Below are positions 27,756-35,735 of a stretch of DNA of 64,000 bases, piece by piece. The notes under the pieces are model-generated. The model was given only the letters and a program-made list of their open reading frames with translations. It searched no databases and had not been told where the DNA came from. The stretch's first letter is position 1. Every line of letters starts with the position of its first letter. The DNA lies in assembly GCF_003931915.1 (NCBI RefSeq), contig NZ_RSAA01000004.1:1-64000 (forward strand), in the 5' to 3' direction. The DNA comes from Saccharopolyspora rhizosphaerae. GTDB taxonomy: Bacteria > Actinomycetota > Actinomycetes > Mycobacteriales > Pseudonocardiaceae. The position numbers and the translations under genes were made by a program.

Positions 27756-28046
27756 TCACCCGTTGGTGCTGAAGAGCTGAGCGATGAAGGTGCCGATGTC
27801 GATGCCCGCGTTGGTGACGGCGATGCCGACGATGGCCAGCGCGACCAGCACACCGCCGAGTCGGCGCATCACGCCGGCGTTGTCGCCCTTGCCGCCGCCG
27901 AGCCACAGCAGCAGGATCGCGACGGTCAGCAGCAGCAGCGGTAGCAGGTTGTTCAGGATCCAACCGCGAATGCCTTCGGTGCCCAGCTGAGTCTGCTGCG
28001 CGAGTACGTCCAGGTGCGCCAGTGTTTCCAGCGGCATGGCGGTCAT
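27756..28046 (-). CDS. Small two-helix membrane protein, pilin/TrbC-like
   Basis: A 96-residue hydrophobic protein heading the operon. Residues 30-50 (NNLLPLLLLTVAILLLWLGG) and 62-85 (GGVLVALAIVGIAVTNAGID) are membrane helices joined by a short charged loop (GKGDNAGVMRR), the hairpin layout of VirB2/TrbC pilins. AGGGG seven bases before ATG 28046 fixes the start. No clear signal peptidase site is present, so it may act unprocessed. Its place ahead of the VirB3-like and VirB4-like genes supports the assignment. Confidence 0.72.
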   Translation of the reverse strand: MTAMPLETLAHLDVLAQQTQLGTEGIRGWILNNLLPLLLLTVAILLLWLGGGKGDNAGVMRRLGGVLVALAIVGIAVTNAGIDIGTFIAQLFSTNG

Positions 28047-28620
28047 CTCTTTACCCCTGATTGCGCGGAGTGTCGGCGGGCCGGTACCTCAACGCGTGGC
28101 GGTGATCCGCAACGCGCCGGTACGAGTAGAACATGACATGGTCACCAGAAGTAGTGGTTGCGAGCTCGGGTGTGGCGGGTTGCAGCGCGGCGCGACAGCG
28201 GGCATCACGCGGCGCATCGGCCGTTCGAGCGGGCGACCACGGGCTGGTGATCGCGGAATCGGCGCTCAGGAGGCCGGTTTCGAGCCTGGATCTCGTGGCT
28301 GTTCACCCGCTTGCGAGCCCCTTCGTAACGCACCGTGAACATCGCGGTGGTCCAGTGGATTTCCGCACACCGCGCCAGGAAGCACCCGACTGGATCACTC
28401 GACGTGATCGCCGAACCCGGAGGGACGAGGTGATCTTGACGCGCACGGCTCAGGGTAACGCCCGCGGCACGGGCGGTTCTCGTCAGGGCATGGGTTCCGC
28501 CACCTAGGCCGCGAGGCCGAAAACCGCTGCGACGAACGGAGTAGTGCGAAGCGCCGGACGTCGCCGGAGGCGCGCACCGCCGGACGCGGAGGGTCCTGGG
28601 GAACGTCCTCGGAGGAGGGA
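28047..28620 (+). other. Non-coding gap between the T4SS-like operon and rnpB
   Basis: The 574 bases should hold the promoter of the leftward secretion operon and the 3' flank of rnpB. Open frames here lack protein-like composition. I see no convincing promoter, tRNA or repeat. Confidence 0.6.
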
Positions 28621-29019
28621 GCGGAAGAGTCGGTCTGTAAGCCGGATTCTGTTCCCGGCGGTCTTGCGACCGACCGTTCAGCGACCATCTATCTAGGCCC
28701 GCCGTCACCGACGAGCTCGTGCGGCCTACCCGCGAACCTCGGGCGAGCAACCCTCGAACGTCCGCGCGGGCGTCGGAACGCCCATCTTGGCCTTGCTCCG
28801 GGTGGGGTTTACCGAGCCACCCCGGTCACCCGGGGTGCTGGTGGTCTCTTGCACCACCCTTTCACCCTTACCCGGCGCGCGAACGCCGGGCGGTCTGCTT
28901 TCTGTGGCACTTTCCCGCGGGTCGCCCCGGGTTGCTGTTAGCAACCACCCTGCTCTGTGGAGTCCGGACTTTCCTCGACGGGTCGGAGCCCGCCGCGGCC
29001 GCTCAACCGGCTCTTCCGC
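28621..29019 (-). ncRNA. rnpB: RNase P RNA (class A)
   Basis: The catalytic RNA that trims tRNA 5' leaders. On the minus strand the conserved blocks occur in order: GAGGAAAGTCCGGACTCC (5' side of P4), AGAGCAGGGTGG, the GGTGAAAGGGTGG region, GTGCAAGAGACCACCAGC, GGTAAACCCCACCCGGAGCA, CCTAGATAGATGG and, near the 3' end, ACAGAATCCGGCTTACAGA. The ends are set by the terminal P1 helix: GCGGAAGAG (29011-29019) pairs perfectly with CTCTTCCGC (28621-28629). The length of about 399 nucleotides is normal for high-GC actinomycetes. Confidence 0.97.
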
Positions 29020-29215
29020 ACCAGCGATCCTACCGCCGCACCGCTACCCCTTCCGCCGAGCCCCGCCCCCACCGTCGGCCAGGCGGCCCGGGGCCCAGCC
29101 CGCGCGTTCTCCACCCGCGAGCGACCTGCGGGGAGCGCGCCCAGCGGCTGTTCGAGATCACGACGGGAGCCACTCCGTTCAGCACCCACCCCGCACCCGC
29201 ACCGCGCAGGCGCCT

Positions 29216-29256
29216 TCGAAGTTCGCGCGAACTTCGACCGTCCAACTTCGCGCGAA
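29216..29256 (+). repeat. Palindromes built on TTCGCGCGAA
   Basis: A perfect 22-bp palindrome spans 29216-29237 (arm TCGAAGTTCGC joined to its complement). A second AACTTCGCGCGAA lies about 8 bases further on. The same motif recurs at 55.09, 55.13 and 55.62 kb. It lies in the 521-base non-coding stretch between rnpB and the RNase H gene. Confidence 0.7.
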
Positions 29257-29348
29257 TGGGGAACGGGGGCTCAGACGGCACCGCGCAGGGGTGTCCACCG
29301 CCGTGGGCTGTCCATCGGCCCTTGACGAGGACAGCGGTGCCGCCTGCG

Positions 29349-29473
29349 ACGTGCTCGAGTCGCGGATCCCGGGCTACGTGCTCGAGTCGCGGATCCCGGG
29401 CTACGTGCTCGAGTCGCGGATCCCGGGCTACGTGCTCGAGTCGCGGATCCCGGGAGACGTGCTCTAGTCGCGG
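29349..29473 (+). repeat. 27-bp tandem repeat, four full copies plus a partial fifth
   Basis: Units start at 29349, 29376, 29403 and 29430; the partial fifth begins at 29457. Copies 1-3 are identical and copy 4 differs in its last bases. Each contains CTCGAG, GGATCC and CCCGGG. The unit length is a multiple of three, but no start or protein context makes any frame believable. Such arrays can vary in copy number by slippage. Confidence 0.9.
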
Positions 29474-29540
29474 TGCTCGGAGTTCAGACGTCTGAGTTCC
29501 GGTCCCCGCACACTTGAGCAGGCCCGAGGGCCTCCCCCGG

Positions 29541-30671
29541 TCAGGCCCAGTGGGAGATGTCGTTGACGAGCCGCACGGAGGCGTTGCCGTCGGGGTAGAA
29601 CTCCACGATGGACAGCGAGGCGAGGTCGAGGTGCATCCGGTAGAAGACCTCCGGCCCGACGCCCAAGCCGATCCGCAGCAGGGACTTGATCGGGGTCACG
29701 TGGCTGACGACGACGATCGTCCCGCCCGCGTGCCGCTCGACGAGGTCGTCGCGAGCCGCGGCGACCCGCTCGTGGACGGCGGCCAGGCTCTCCCCACCCG
29801 GCGGCACGACGGTCGGGTCACCGATCCACTTGCGGTGCACGTCGGGGTACCGTTCCGCGGCTTCGAGGAAGGTCAGCCCCTCCCACTCTCCGAAGTCGGT
29901 CTCCAGCAGGCCGTCGTGCAGTTCGAGCTCACCGCCGGTGGCGTCCGCGACGGCCTGAGCGCTCTGCCGGGCGCGGGTGAGCGGCGAGGTGATGATCGGT
30001 GCCGGCCCGTCGTCGGTGACGACGCCGTCCATGGCCGCGAGCCGCTTGGCGGCGGCGTGGACCTGCCGCTCCCCCAGCTCGGTGAGCTCGACGTCTCCGC
30101 GACCGGAGTAGCGCCGGTCGACGGACATGGCGGTCTGGCCGTGCCGCAGCAGCAACATCCTCACCGGGGCACCGCGGAGGTCCTGCCAGCCCGCGGGGCT
30201 GGTCCGGGCTGCGGCGCCCTCGGCCTCCGAGACCGGGTCGGGGTCGTCCGCGGGCGGGTGGGAGTCGACGGTGCGCCCGTCCATCGCGTCGTTGGCGAGC
30301 TGGTCGGCGGCCGAGTTCTCGGCGCGCGGGATCCACTCGTAGTCGACGCGCTCGAAGTCGGCGGCGAGCTCCCGGGCGACGGCGTGGAGCGGCTGGAGGT
30401 TGGCGTGCTTGACCCGCCAGCGCCCGGCCATCTGCTCGATGACCAGCTTGGAGTCCATCCGCACCGACACGTCGGTGGCGCCGAGTTCGTGAGCGGCGCG
30501 CAGCCCGGCGATCAGGCCCTGGTACTCGGCGACGTTGTTGGTGGTCTCGCCGAGACCGAGGGCGCGTTCGGCGAGGACGGCGCGGGTGTCGGCGTCGAGC
30601 ACCACCGCGCCGCAGCCGGCCGGCCCCGGGTTGCCGCGCGATCCGCCGTCCGCTTCGACGATGACTCTCAC
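29541..30671 (-). CDS. Bifunctional RNase HI / histidine-phosphatase (acid phosphatase) protein
   Basis: The 376-residue orthologue of M. tuberculosis Rv2228c. The N-terminal RNase HI (1-140) cuts RNA in RNA:DNA hybrids; its acidic residues are in EADGGSRGNPG, NNVAEYQGLIAGL, VRMDSKLVIEQM and NSAADQLAN. The C-terminal phosphoglycerate-mutase-like domain (about 170-370) has LLRHGQTAMS, Glu in LLETDFGEWEG and His in VVVSHVTPIK, and in this family has alpha-ribazole phosphatase (CobC-type) activity, which fits the cobalamin genes nearby. GTG 30671 overlaps the zinc-ribbon gene's stop (GTGA) and has GGAG five bases upstream. A small GC hairpin (29520-29533) follows the stop codon. Confidence 0.93.
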   Translation of the reverse strand: MRVIVEADGGSRGNPGPAGCGAVVLDADTRAVLAERALGLGETTNNVAEYQGLIAGLRAAHELGATDVSVRMDSKLVIEQMAGRWRVKHANLQPLHAVARELAADFERVDYEWIPRAENSAADQLANDAMDGRTVDSHPPADDPDPVSEAEGAAARTSPAGWQDLRGAPVRMLLLRHGQTAMSVDRRYSGRGDVELTELGERQVHAAAKRLAAMDGVVTDDGPAPIITSPLTRARQSAQAVADATGGELELHDGLLETDFGEWEGLTFLEAAERYPDVHRKWIGDPTVVPPGGESLAAVHERVAAARDDLVERHAGGTIVVVSHVTPIKSLLRIGLGVGPEVFYRMHLDLASLSIVEFYPDGNASVRLVNDISHWA

Positions 30672-31393
30672 TTGTTCTCCCGCACCATGATCGCGCCGCA
30701 CTCCTCGCAGCGGACCACGTCGTCGGGGGCTGCTTCGCGGACCTCGTTGAGGGCGTGCCGGTCGAGTTCGATGCGGCAGGCGCCGCAGCGCGAGCCCTGC
30801 AGCAGTCCGACGCCCACGCCGCGCTGGCCGCGGACCCGCTCGTAGAGGGCGACGAGGTCGTCCGGCAGCGCCTTGACGAGGACCTCGCGCTCGTGCTGCT
30901 TGCGGGTCTCGGCGACCTCGAGCTCGTGGAGCGCCTCGTCGCGGCGGGCCTGGACGTCGGCGAGCCGCTGCTCGGCCTCGGTGACGGCCTCGCGGGACTT
31001 GGTCACGTTGGTCTCCAGCGCCTCGCGCTGCTCCATGACCTCGAGCTGCTCGTCCTCCAGGACCGCCTGCCTGCGCTCGAGGGTCTGCAGCTCGTGCTCG
31101 AGCTCCTCCTGCTGCTTGGCGGGCCCGCCGGCGGCCATCAGCTCGCGGTCGCGCGTTTCGCGCTTGCGAACGTTGTCGACCTCGGTCTCCAGGCGCTTGA
31201 CCTCCCGGTCGAGGTCGTTGAACGCCGTCTGGGCCACCACGAGCTCGTCGCGCTTGGTCTGGACCTCTCGCTCGGCCTCACCGATCTGCTCGAGTTCCGG
31301 CAACGTGCGCCTGCGGTGGACGACGCGGTTGAGCTCCGCGTCGGCATCCGCGAGGTCGAGCAGCCGTCGTTGAACGGCGGGGTCGGCTTTCAC
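30668..31393 (-). CDS. Coiled-coil C4-type zinc-ribbon protein (Rv2229c family)
   Basis: A 241-residue protein consisting almost entirely of a long antiparallel coiled coil (about 20-190, e.g. RDELVVAQTAFNDLDREVKR) capped by a zinc ribbon with CGAC and CEEC pairs near 200-230. This is the zf-RING_7 family, constantly found between the RNase H/phosphatase and Nif3 genes in actinobacteria. GGGAGG seven bases before GTG 31393 sets the start, which overlaps the Nif3 stop by 4 bases. A nucleic-acid-binding role is presumed from the fold; the true function is unknown. Confidence 0.9.
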   Translation of the reverse strand: MKADPAVQRRLLDLADADAELNRVVHRRRTLPELEQIGEAEREVQTKRDELVVAQTAFNDLDREVKRLETEVDNVRKRETRDRELMAAGGPAKQQEELEHELQTLERRQAVLEDEQLEVMEQREALETNVTKSREAVTEAEQRLADVQARRDEALHELEVAETRKQHEREVLVKALPDDLVALYERVRGQRGVGVGLLQGSRCGACRIELDRHALNEVREAAPDDVVRCEECGAIMVRENK

Positions 31394-32265
31394 GCGAGCG
31401 CCCTCCCTGGGTCTGGGGTCGCACCGGCGTGCACGGTCCACGGGTCGGTGCGTCGGGTGGAAACGAGGACTTCGACTGTATCCGGCAGCGCGGCGGACAC
31501 GAGGTCCGCGGCCTGCTGGCACCACGGCCACTCGCTGGCCCAGTGCGCCACGTCGACCAGCGCGGGCACCGACGCGCCGGGCACGTCGGCCTGGGCGAGG
31601 TGCTCACCGGCCGGGTGGTGGCGCAGGTCGGCGGTGACGTAGGCGTCGACACCGGCTTCGGCGGCGGCGCTCAGGAACGAGTCGCCCGCGCCCCCGCAGA
31701 CGGCGACGCGGCGGATCTCGCGGTCCGGATCACCGGCGCCGCGCACGCCCCACGCGGTGGTGGGCAGGCCGTCGGCGACGCGGCGGACGAACGCGCTGAA
31801 CGGTTCGGCCGCCGGGAGTTCGCCGATCCGGCCGAGCCCGGTCTCGGCGTCCGGAGCGGTGGGCATCAGCGGCCGGGTCGCGCTCAGGCCGAGGGCACCG
31901 GCGAGCGCGTCGGACACGCCCGGCTTCGCCTTGTCGGCGTTGGTGTGCGCGCAGTAGAGCCCGATGCCGGCGCGGATCAGCCGGTGCACGACGCGTCCCT
32001 TGTGGTCGTCGGCGGGCACGCCGTGCACGCCGCGCAGCAGCAGCGGGTGGTGCGAGACGAGCAGCTGGGCCCCGAAGTCGATGGCCTCGTCCACGGTCGC
32101 CTCGATCGGGTCGACGCAGAACACCACGCGCTGGACGACCGAGTCGGGGTCGCCGCACACCAGGCCGACGGCGTCCCAGTCCTCGGCGAGCTCGGTGGGG
32201 TACGCCTTCTCCAGCGCACCGATCACGTCCCGGATCCGCACTGCCTCACCCACGTTCCACAACAT
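31390..32265 (-). CDS. Nif3-like dinuclear metal-centre protein (YbgI/DUF34 family)
   Basis: A 291-residue Nif3 (NGG1-interacting factor 3) family protein, proposed as a GTP cyclohydrolase type I-like or metal-chaperone enzyme. Metal ligands are visible in LLVSHHPLLLRG (the HH pair), GLYCAHTNADKA and the C-terminal DAYVTADLRHHPAGEHL. ATG 32265 overlaps the CobC-like gene by 20 bases; later GTG codons at 32253 and 32241 are alternatives that would still leave the VRIRDVIGALE start of the fold. It is in an operon with the upstream aminotransferase and the downstream zinc-ribbon gene. Confidence 0.9.
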   Translation of the reverse strand: MLWNVGEAVRIRDVIGALEKAYPTELAEDWDAVGLVCGDPDSVVQRVVFCVDPIEATVDEAIDFGAQLLVSHHPLLLRGVHGVPADDHKGRVVHRLIRAGIGLYCAHTNADKAKPGVSDALAGALGLSATRPLMPTAPDAETGLGRIGELPAAEPFSAFVRRVADGLPTTAWGVRGAGDPDREIRRVAVCGGAGDSFLSAAAEAGVDAYVTADLRHHPAGEHLAQADVPGASVPALVDVAHWASEWPWCQQAADLVSAALPDTVEVLVSTRRTDPWTVHAGATPDPGRALA

Positions 32266-33292
32266 CTTTCAGAGCCTTGACGAACAACGAGTTCTGCTCC
32301 GGGTCCCGCACCGCGATCCGGAGGTGGTCGGTGTCGAGACCGGGGAAGGTGTCGCCCCGGCGCACCGCGATGCCGCGTTCCCGCAGCGCTGCGCGCACCT
32401 GCTCCCCGCCGGGCACCCGCAGCAGCAGGAACGGGGCCTCGGCGGAGCGCACGACCTCGACGCCGGGCAGGCCGGTGAGCTCGGCGAGCAGTCCGGCCCG
32501 GTGCTCGGTGAACTCCGCTGCGGCGCGCTGCGATTCGGCGATCGCGGGCGGCTCGCAGCAAGCCTGCACCGCGGTGAGCACCAGCGAGTTGACCGGCCAG
32601 TGCGGGCGGTAGCGGCCCAGCTCGGCCAGCACGGCCGGGTCGCCGAGGGCGTAGCCGGCGCGCAGACCGGGCAGGCCCCACATCTTGGTGAGGCTGCGCA
32701 GCACCAGCAGACCCGGTTCGGCGAGGTGCGCCACGGATTCGCGTTCGCCGGGGACGGTGTCGATGAAGGCCTCGTCGACGACCACCACCCGGCCGGGCCG
32801 CAGCAGCTTCCGGACCTCCTCGGCGGGGTGCAGCACCGAGGTCGGGTTGGTGGGGTTGCCGAGCACGACCAGGTCGGCCTCGTCGGGGACCTGCTCGGCC
32901 CGCAGGCGGTAGCCGTCGGACGCGTCGAGGAGGACCCGTTCGACCGGCACCTCGGCGTTGCGCAGGGCGAGCTCGGGCTCGGTGAACGACGGGTGGACCA
33001 GCGCGGCCAGTTCCGGGCGCAGGGAGGGCAGCAGCGCGAAGCCCTCGGCGGCCCCGGCCAGCACCAGCACCTCGTCCGGCCGCCGGTCGTGCCTGGCAGC
33101 GACGGCGCAGCGAGCGGCCTCGTCGGCGTCGGCCGACGGGTAGGAGCCGAGGTCGTCGAGGACGTCGGCCAGTCGCGCGCGCAACCACGCCGGTGGCCGG
33201 TCGAGCCGCACGTTGACCGCGAAGTCGGTGAGCCCGCGCGCCGCGTCCACGTCGCCGTGGTGGCGCAACAGTTCTCGATCGTCCCCGCTCAT
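32246..33292 (-). CDS. cobC: PLP-dependent aminotransferase-like protein CobC (Rv2231c family)
   Basis: A 348-residue class I/II aminotransferase fold resembling threonine-phosphate decarboxylase/histidinol-phosphate aminotransferase, thought to make the aminopropanol arm of cobalamin. The cofactor lysine is in SLTKMWGLPGLRAGY, with the Asp that contacts the pyridine nitrogen in VVVDEAFIDT and the Asn in LGNPTNPTSVL. A -10 TAAACT seven bases before the ATG indicates leaderless transcription, diverging from ptpA 66 bases away. It heads the leftward operon cobC, nif3, zinc ribbon, RNase H/phosphatase. A histidine-biosynthetic role is less likely given cobD nearby. Confidence 0.85.
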   Translation of the reverse strand: MSGDDRELLRHHGDVDAARGLTDFAVNVRLDRPPAWLRARLADVLDDLGSYPSADADEAARCAVAARHDRRPDEVLVLAGAAEGFALLPSLRPELAALVHPSFTEPELALRNAEVPVERVLLDASDGYRLRAEQVPDEADLVVLGNPTNPTSVLHPAEEVRKLLRPGRVVVVDEAFIDTVPGERESVAHLAEPGLLVLRSLTKMWGLPGLRAGYALGDPAVLAELGRYRPHWPVNSLVLTAVQACCEPPAIAESQRAAAEFTEHRAGLLAELTGLPGVEVVRSAEAPFLLLRVPGGEQVRAALRERGIAVRRGDTFPGLDTDHLRIAVRDPEQNSLFVKALKDVVERG

Positions 33293-33358
33293 CGTGGGCA
33301 GTTTAAACGTCCACGTCGGATCGCTTCAGGGTGCCGGGGATCCGTACCCTCGGTGGAC

Positions 33359-33814
33359 GTGCATGTGTCTTTCATCTGTACGGGCAACATCTGCCGTTCG
33401 CCGATGGCCGCGCTGATCTTCTCCGAGGAGCTGCGCCGAGCCGGCCTGGACTCGCAGGTCCGGGTCTCCAGCGCCGGCACCGGGCCGTGGCACGTCGGTG
33501 AGCCGGCCGACCCGCGCACCGAGAAGGTGCTGGCCGCGAACGACTACCCCACCGACCACGTCGCCGCGCAGGTCGACGAGCGGCACCTGAGCGCGGACCT
33601 GCTCGTCGCGATGGACGAGAGCCACCTGCGGGCGGTCCGGCGGCTGGCCGACGATCCGGACAAGGTCCGGCTGCTGCGCTCGTTCGACCCGGACGCCGAC
33701 GGCACCGAGGTGCCCGATCCGTACTACGGCGGACCGAACGGCTTCGAGGAGGTCCTGGCGATGGTCGAGGCCGCGATGCCGGGCCTGCTGGCCCACGTGC
33801 GGGAGCAGCTGTGA
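33359..33814 (+). CDS. ptpA: Low-molecular-weight protein tyrosine phosphatase
   Basis: Dephosphorylates protein tyrosines. The 151 residues begin with the P-loop VSFICTGNICRSPMAA (CX5R with catalytic Cys and Arg) and end with the catalytic Asp motif EVPDPYYGG. GTG 33359 is chosen because it lies 8 bases after TACCCT, the leaderless spacing seen at other genes here; GTG 33353 and 33365 are close alternatives. It overlaps the following kinase gene by 4 bases (GTGA). It corresponds to M. tuberculosis PtpA (Rv2234), but the HAD-type partner PtkA that precedes ptpA there is not present. Confidence 0.92.
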   Translation: MHVSFICTGNICRSPMAALIFSEELRRAGLDSQVRVSSAGTGPWHVGEPADPRTEKVLAANDYPTDHVAAQVDERHLSADLLVAMDESHLRAVRRLADDPDKVRLLRSFDPDADGTEVPDPYYGGPNGFEEVLAMVEAAMPGLLAHVREQL

Positions 33815-34677
33815 TCGCCGACGAGGTCGCCCGGATCACCGGACGCCCGGTCGCCGAGGCGCGGCGGCTCGCCGGCGGTGACACGGCGGCGGCCTTCGCG
33901 GTCCGGCTCGCGGACGGCGCCGAGGTGTTCGCCAAGTCGATCTCGCCGTCGATGCCGGGTGCGGCCGCCGCGGAAGCGGCGTCGCTGCGGTGGCTGGCCG
34001 AGCCGGGGGTCGTGGCGGTGCCGGAGGTCTTCGGCGACGGCGAGGGCGTGCTGGTCACCGAGCACGTCGCCTCCGGGTCCCCGTCGGCTCGGGCCGCCGA
34101 GGAGCTGGGACGCGGGCTCGCGCGCTTGCACGCCGCCGGGGCTCCCGCGTTCGGCAGCGCTCCGCCCGGTGGGCCCGCGGACGCGTGGATCGGGCTGGCG
34201 CCGATGCGCAACGAGCCCGAAGAGGACTGGCCGACGTTCTACGCGCGGCACCGCGTGCAGCCCTACGTCCGCCGCGCGGTGGACGAGGGGGTGCTCAACG
34301 CGGACTCGGCCCGGGTGCTGGACCAGGTGTGCGAGGCGCTCGCCGATCTCGCTGGTCCCGCCGAGCCACCGGCGCGGCTGCACGGCGACCTGTGGAGCGG
34401 GAACGTGCACTGGGGCGAGGACCGGGCGTGGTTGATCGACCCGGCCGCGCACGGGGGCCACCGGGAGACCGACCTGGCGATGCTGCACCTGTTCGGCTGC
34501 CCGCAGCTGGACCGGATCGTCGCGGCGTACACCGAGGTCCACCCGCTGGCGGAAGGCTGGCGGGACCGCATCGCGCTGCACCAGCTGTTCCCGCTGCTGG
34601 TCCACGCGGTGCTGTTCGGCTACGGCTACTCAGCGCAGGCCACGGCGGCTGCGCGGAGGGCGCTCGCGTCACACTGA
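33811..34677 (+). CDS. Fructosamine kinase family protein
   Basis: A 288-residue protein-kinase-like fold of the fructosamine/ketosamine-3-kinase family, which phosphorylates sugar adducts on proteins so that they fall off. The catalytic loop is LHGDLWSGNVHW (about 190) and the metal-binding DFG-equivalent is LIDPAAHGGHRETDLAM. Lys in EVFAKSISPS should bind ATP. It is coupled to ptpA by a GTGA overlap, so protein repair and phosphatase functions are made together. A 7-bp inverted repeat ACTGAGA-N5-TCTCAGT (34673-34691) overlaps the stop codon. Confidence 0.9.
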   Translation: MIADEVARITGRPVAEARRLAGGDTAAAFAVRLADGAEVFAKSISPSMPGAAAAEAASLRWLAEPGVVAVPEVFGDGEGVLVTEHVASGSPSARAAEELGRGLARLHAAGAPAFGSAPPGGPADAWIGLAPMRNEPEEDWPTFYARHRVQPYVRRAVDEGVLNADSARVLDQVCEALADLAGPAEPPARLHGDLWSGNVHWGEDRAWLIDPAAHGGHRETDLAMLHLFGCPQLDRIVAAYTEVHPLAEGWRDRIALHQLFPLLVHAVLFGYGYSAQATAAARRALASH

Positions 34678-34724
34678 GACGGGGTCTCAGTTCCGGCGCA
34701 GGCCACGCGGCCTACCGTGGGGGT

Positions 34725-35609
34725 GTGCGTCTCAAGTTCTTGCTGCGGCCCGGGTGGCTGGGTGCGATCGCGCTGGTCGTGGTGTTCGCTGGGCTGTGCT
34801 TCACCACGCTCGCGCCGTGGCAGTTCGGGCGCAGCGAGGAGACCGAGACCCGCAACCAGGCCATCGCGGAGTCCTTCCACGCCGCGCCGAAGCCGCTCGA
34901 CGAGGTGCTGCCCGCCGGACGGGCTCCCGACGTCAGCACCGAGTGGTCGCAGGTGGTGCTGACCGGCGAGTACGTGCCCTCGGCCGAGACGCTGGCCTGG
35001 CAGCGCACCGTGCTCGGCGAGCCCGCGTTCGAGGTGCTCACCCCGTTCCGGCTGCAGGACGGGACGACGGTGCTGGTTGACCGGGGCTTCGTGCGCCCGG
35101 TGAACGGCACGCAGGCCCCCGCCTACGCCACCCCACCTCCGGGGCCGGTGACGATCACCGCGCGGATCCGGGCCGATGAGACCGACAGCAAGCAGCGCCC
35201 GCTGTTCGACCACGACGGCCACCGCTGGACCTACGCGGTCAACTCGGGAACCGTCGCCGAGGGCACCGGCCTCCCGCTGCGTCCGGGCTACCTCGCGCTG
35301 ACCGAGGGGCAGCCGGGCGTGCTGGGCGCACTGCCGCTGCCGCGGCTGGAGTCGGGGCCGTACTTCTCCTACGCGCTGCAGTGGATCGCGTTCGGCGTGA
35401 TGGCGATCATCGCCATCAGCTACCTCATGTACACCGAGCTCCGGCCGGAGGCGGCCCCGGCCTGGCGCCGTGACACCGGCAGCGCGGGCGCCGGGGGAGC
35501 CCCGGCGAAGCGGCGCAAGCTGTCCGTCGCCGAAGCCATCGCCGAGGAGGAGCGCCGCGAAGCCGAGGAGCGGGGCGAGGCGAACTCCCTCCACCACCCC
35601 GGCGGCTGA
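34725..35609 (+). CDS. SURF1-family cytochrome oxidase assembly protein
   Basis: A 294-residue inner-membrane protein of the SURF1 family (M. tuberculosis Rv2235), aiding heme insertion into aa3-type cytochrome oxidase. It has an N-terminal helix (WLGAIALVVVFAGLCFTTLA) followed by PWQFGRSEETETRN, an extracytoplasmic domain with WSQVVLTGEYVP and VLVDRGFVRPVN, a second helix (YALQWIAFGVMAIIAISYLM) and a cytoplasmic charged tail. GTG 34725 has the -10 TACCGT six bases upstream (leaderless). It is the last rightward gene before convergent cobD. Confidence 0.9.
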   Translation: MRLKFLLRPGWLGAIALVVVFAGLCFTTLAPWQFGRSEETETRNQAIAESFHAAPKPLDEVLPAGRAPDVSTEWSQVVLTGEYVPSAETLAWQRTVLGEPAFEVLTPFRLQDGTTVLVDRGFVRPVNGTQAPAYATPPPGPVTITARIRADETDSKQRPLFDHDGHRWTYAVNSGTVAEGTGLPLRPGYLALTEGQPGVLGALPLPRLESGPYFSYALQWIAFGVMAIIAISYLMYTELRPEAAPAWRRDTGSAGAGGAPAKRRKLSVAEAIAEEERREAEERGEANSLHHPGG

Positions 35610-35735
35610 CCGAGCTCAGCACCTCCCTGGGCGCCGCCCGTCCACCTCGGGCCGGGGGACGGTCCCGTGGGAACCGGCACCCCCGCGGACCGCGGCGACC
35701 AGCCCTCGGAACGGCGCGGGCGGAGCTGTGGTGGG

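Noticed and set aside
28787-29467. Open frame ending in four copies of YVLESRIPG
   Set aside because: It crosses rnpB on the opposite strand and simply translates the 27-bp tandem array; no start signal or homology supports a protein.
29349-29473. CRISPR array
   Set aside because: Units are directly adjacent without variable spacers and there are no cas genes in the window.
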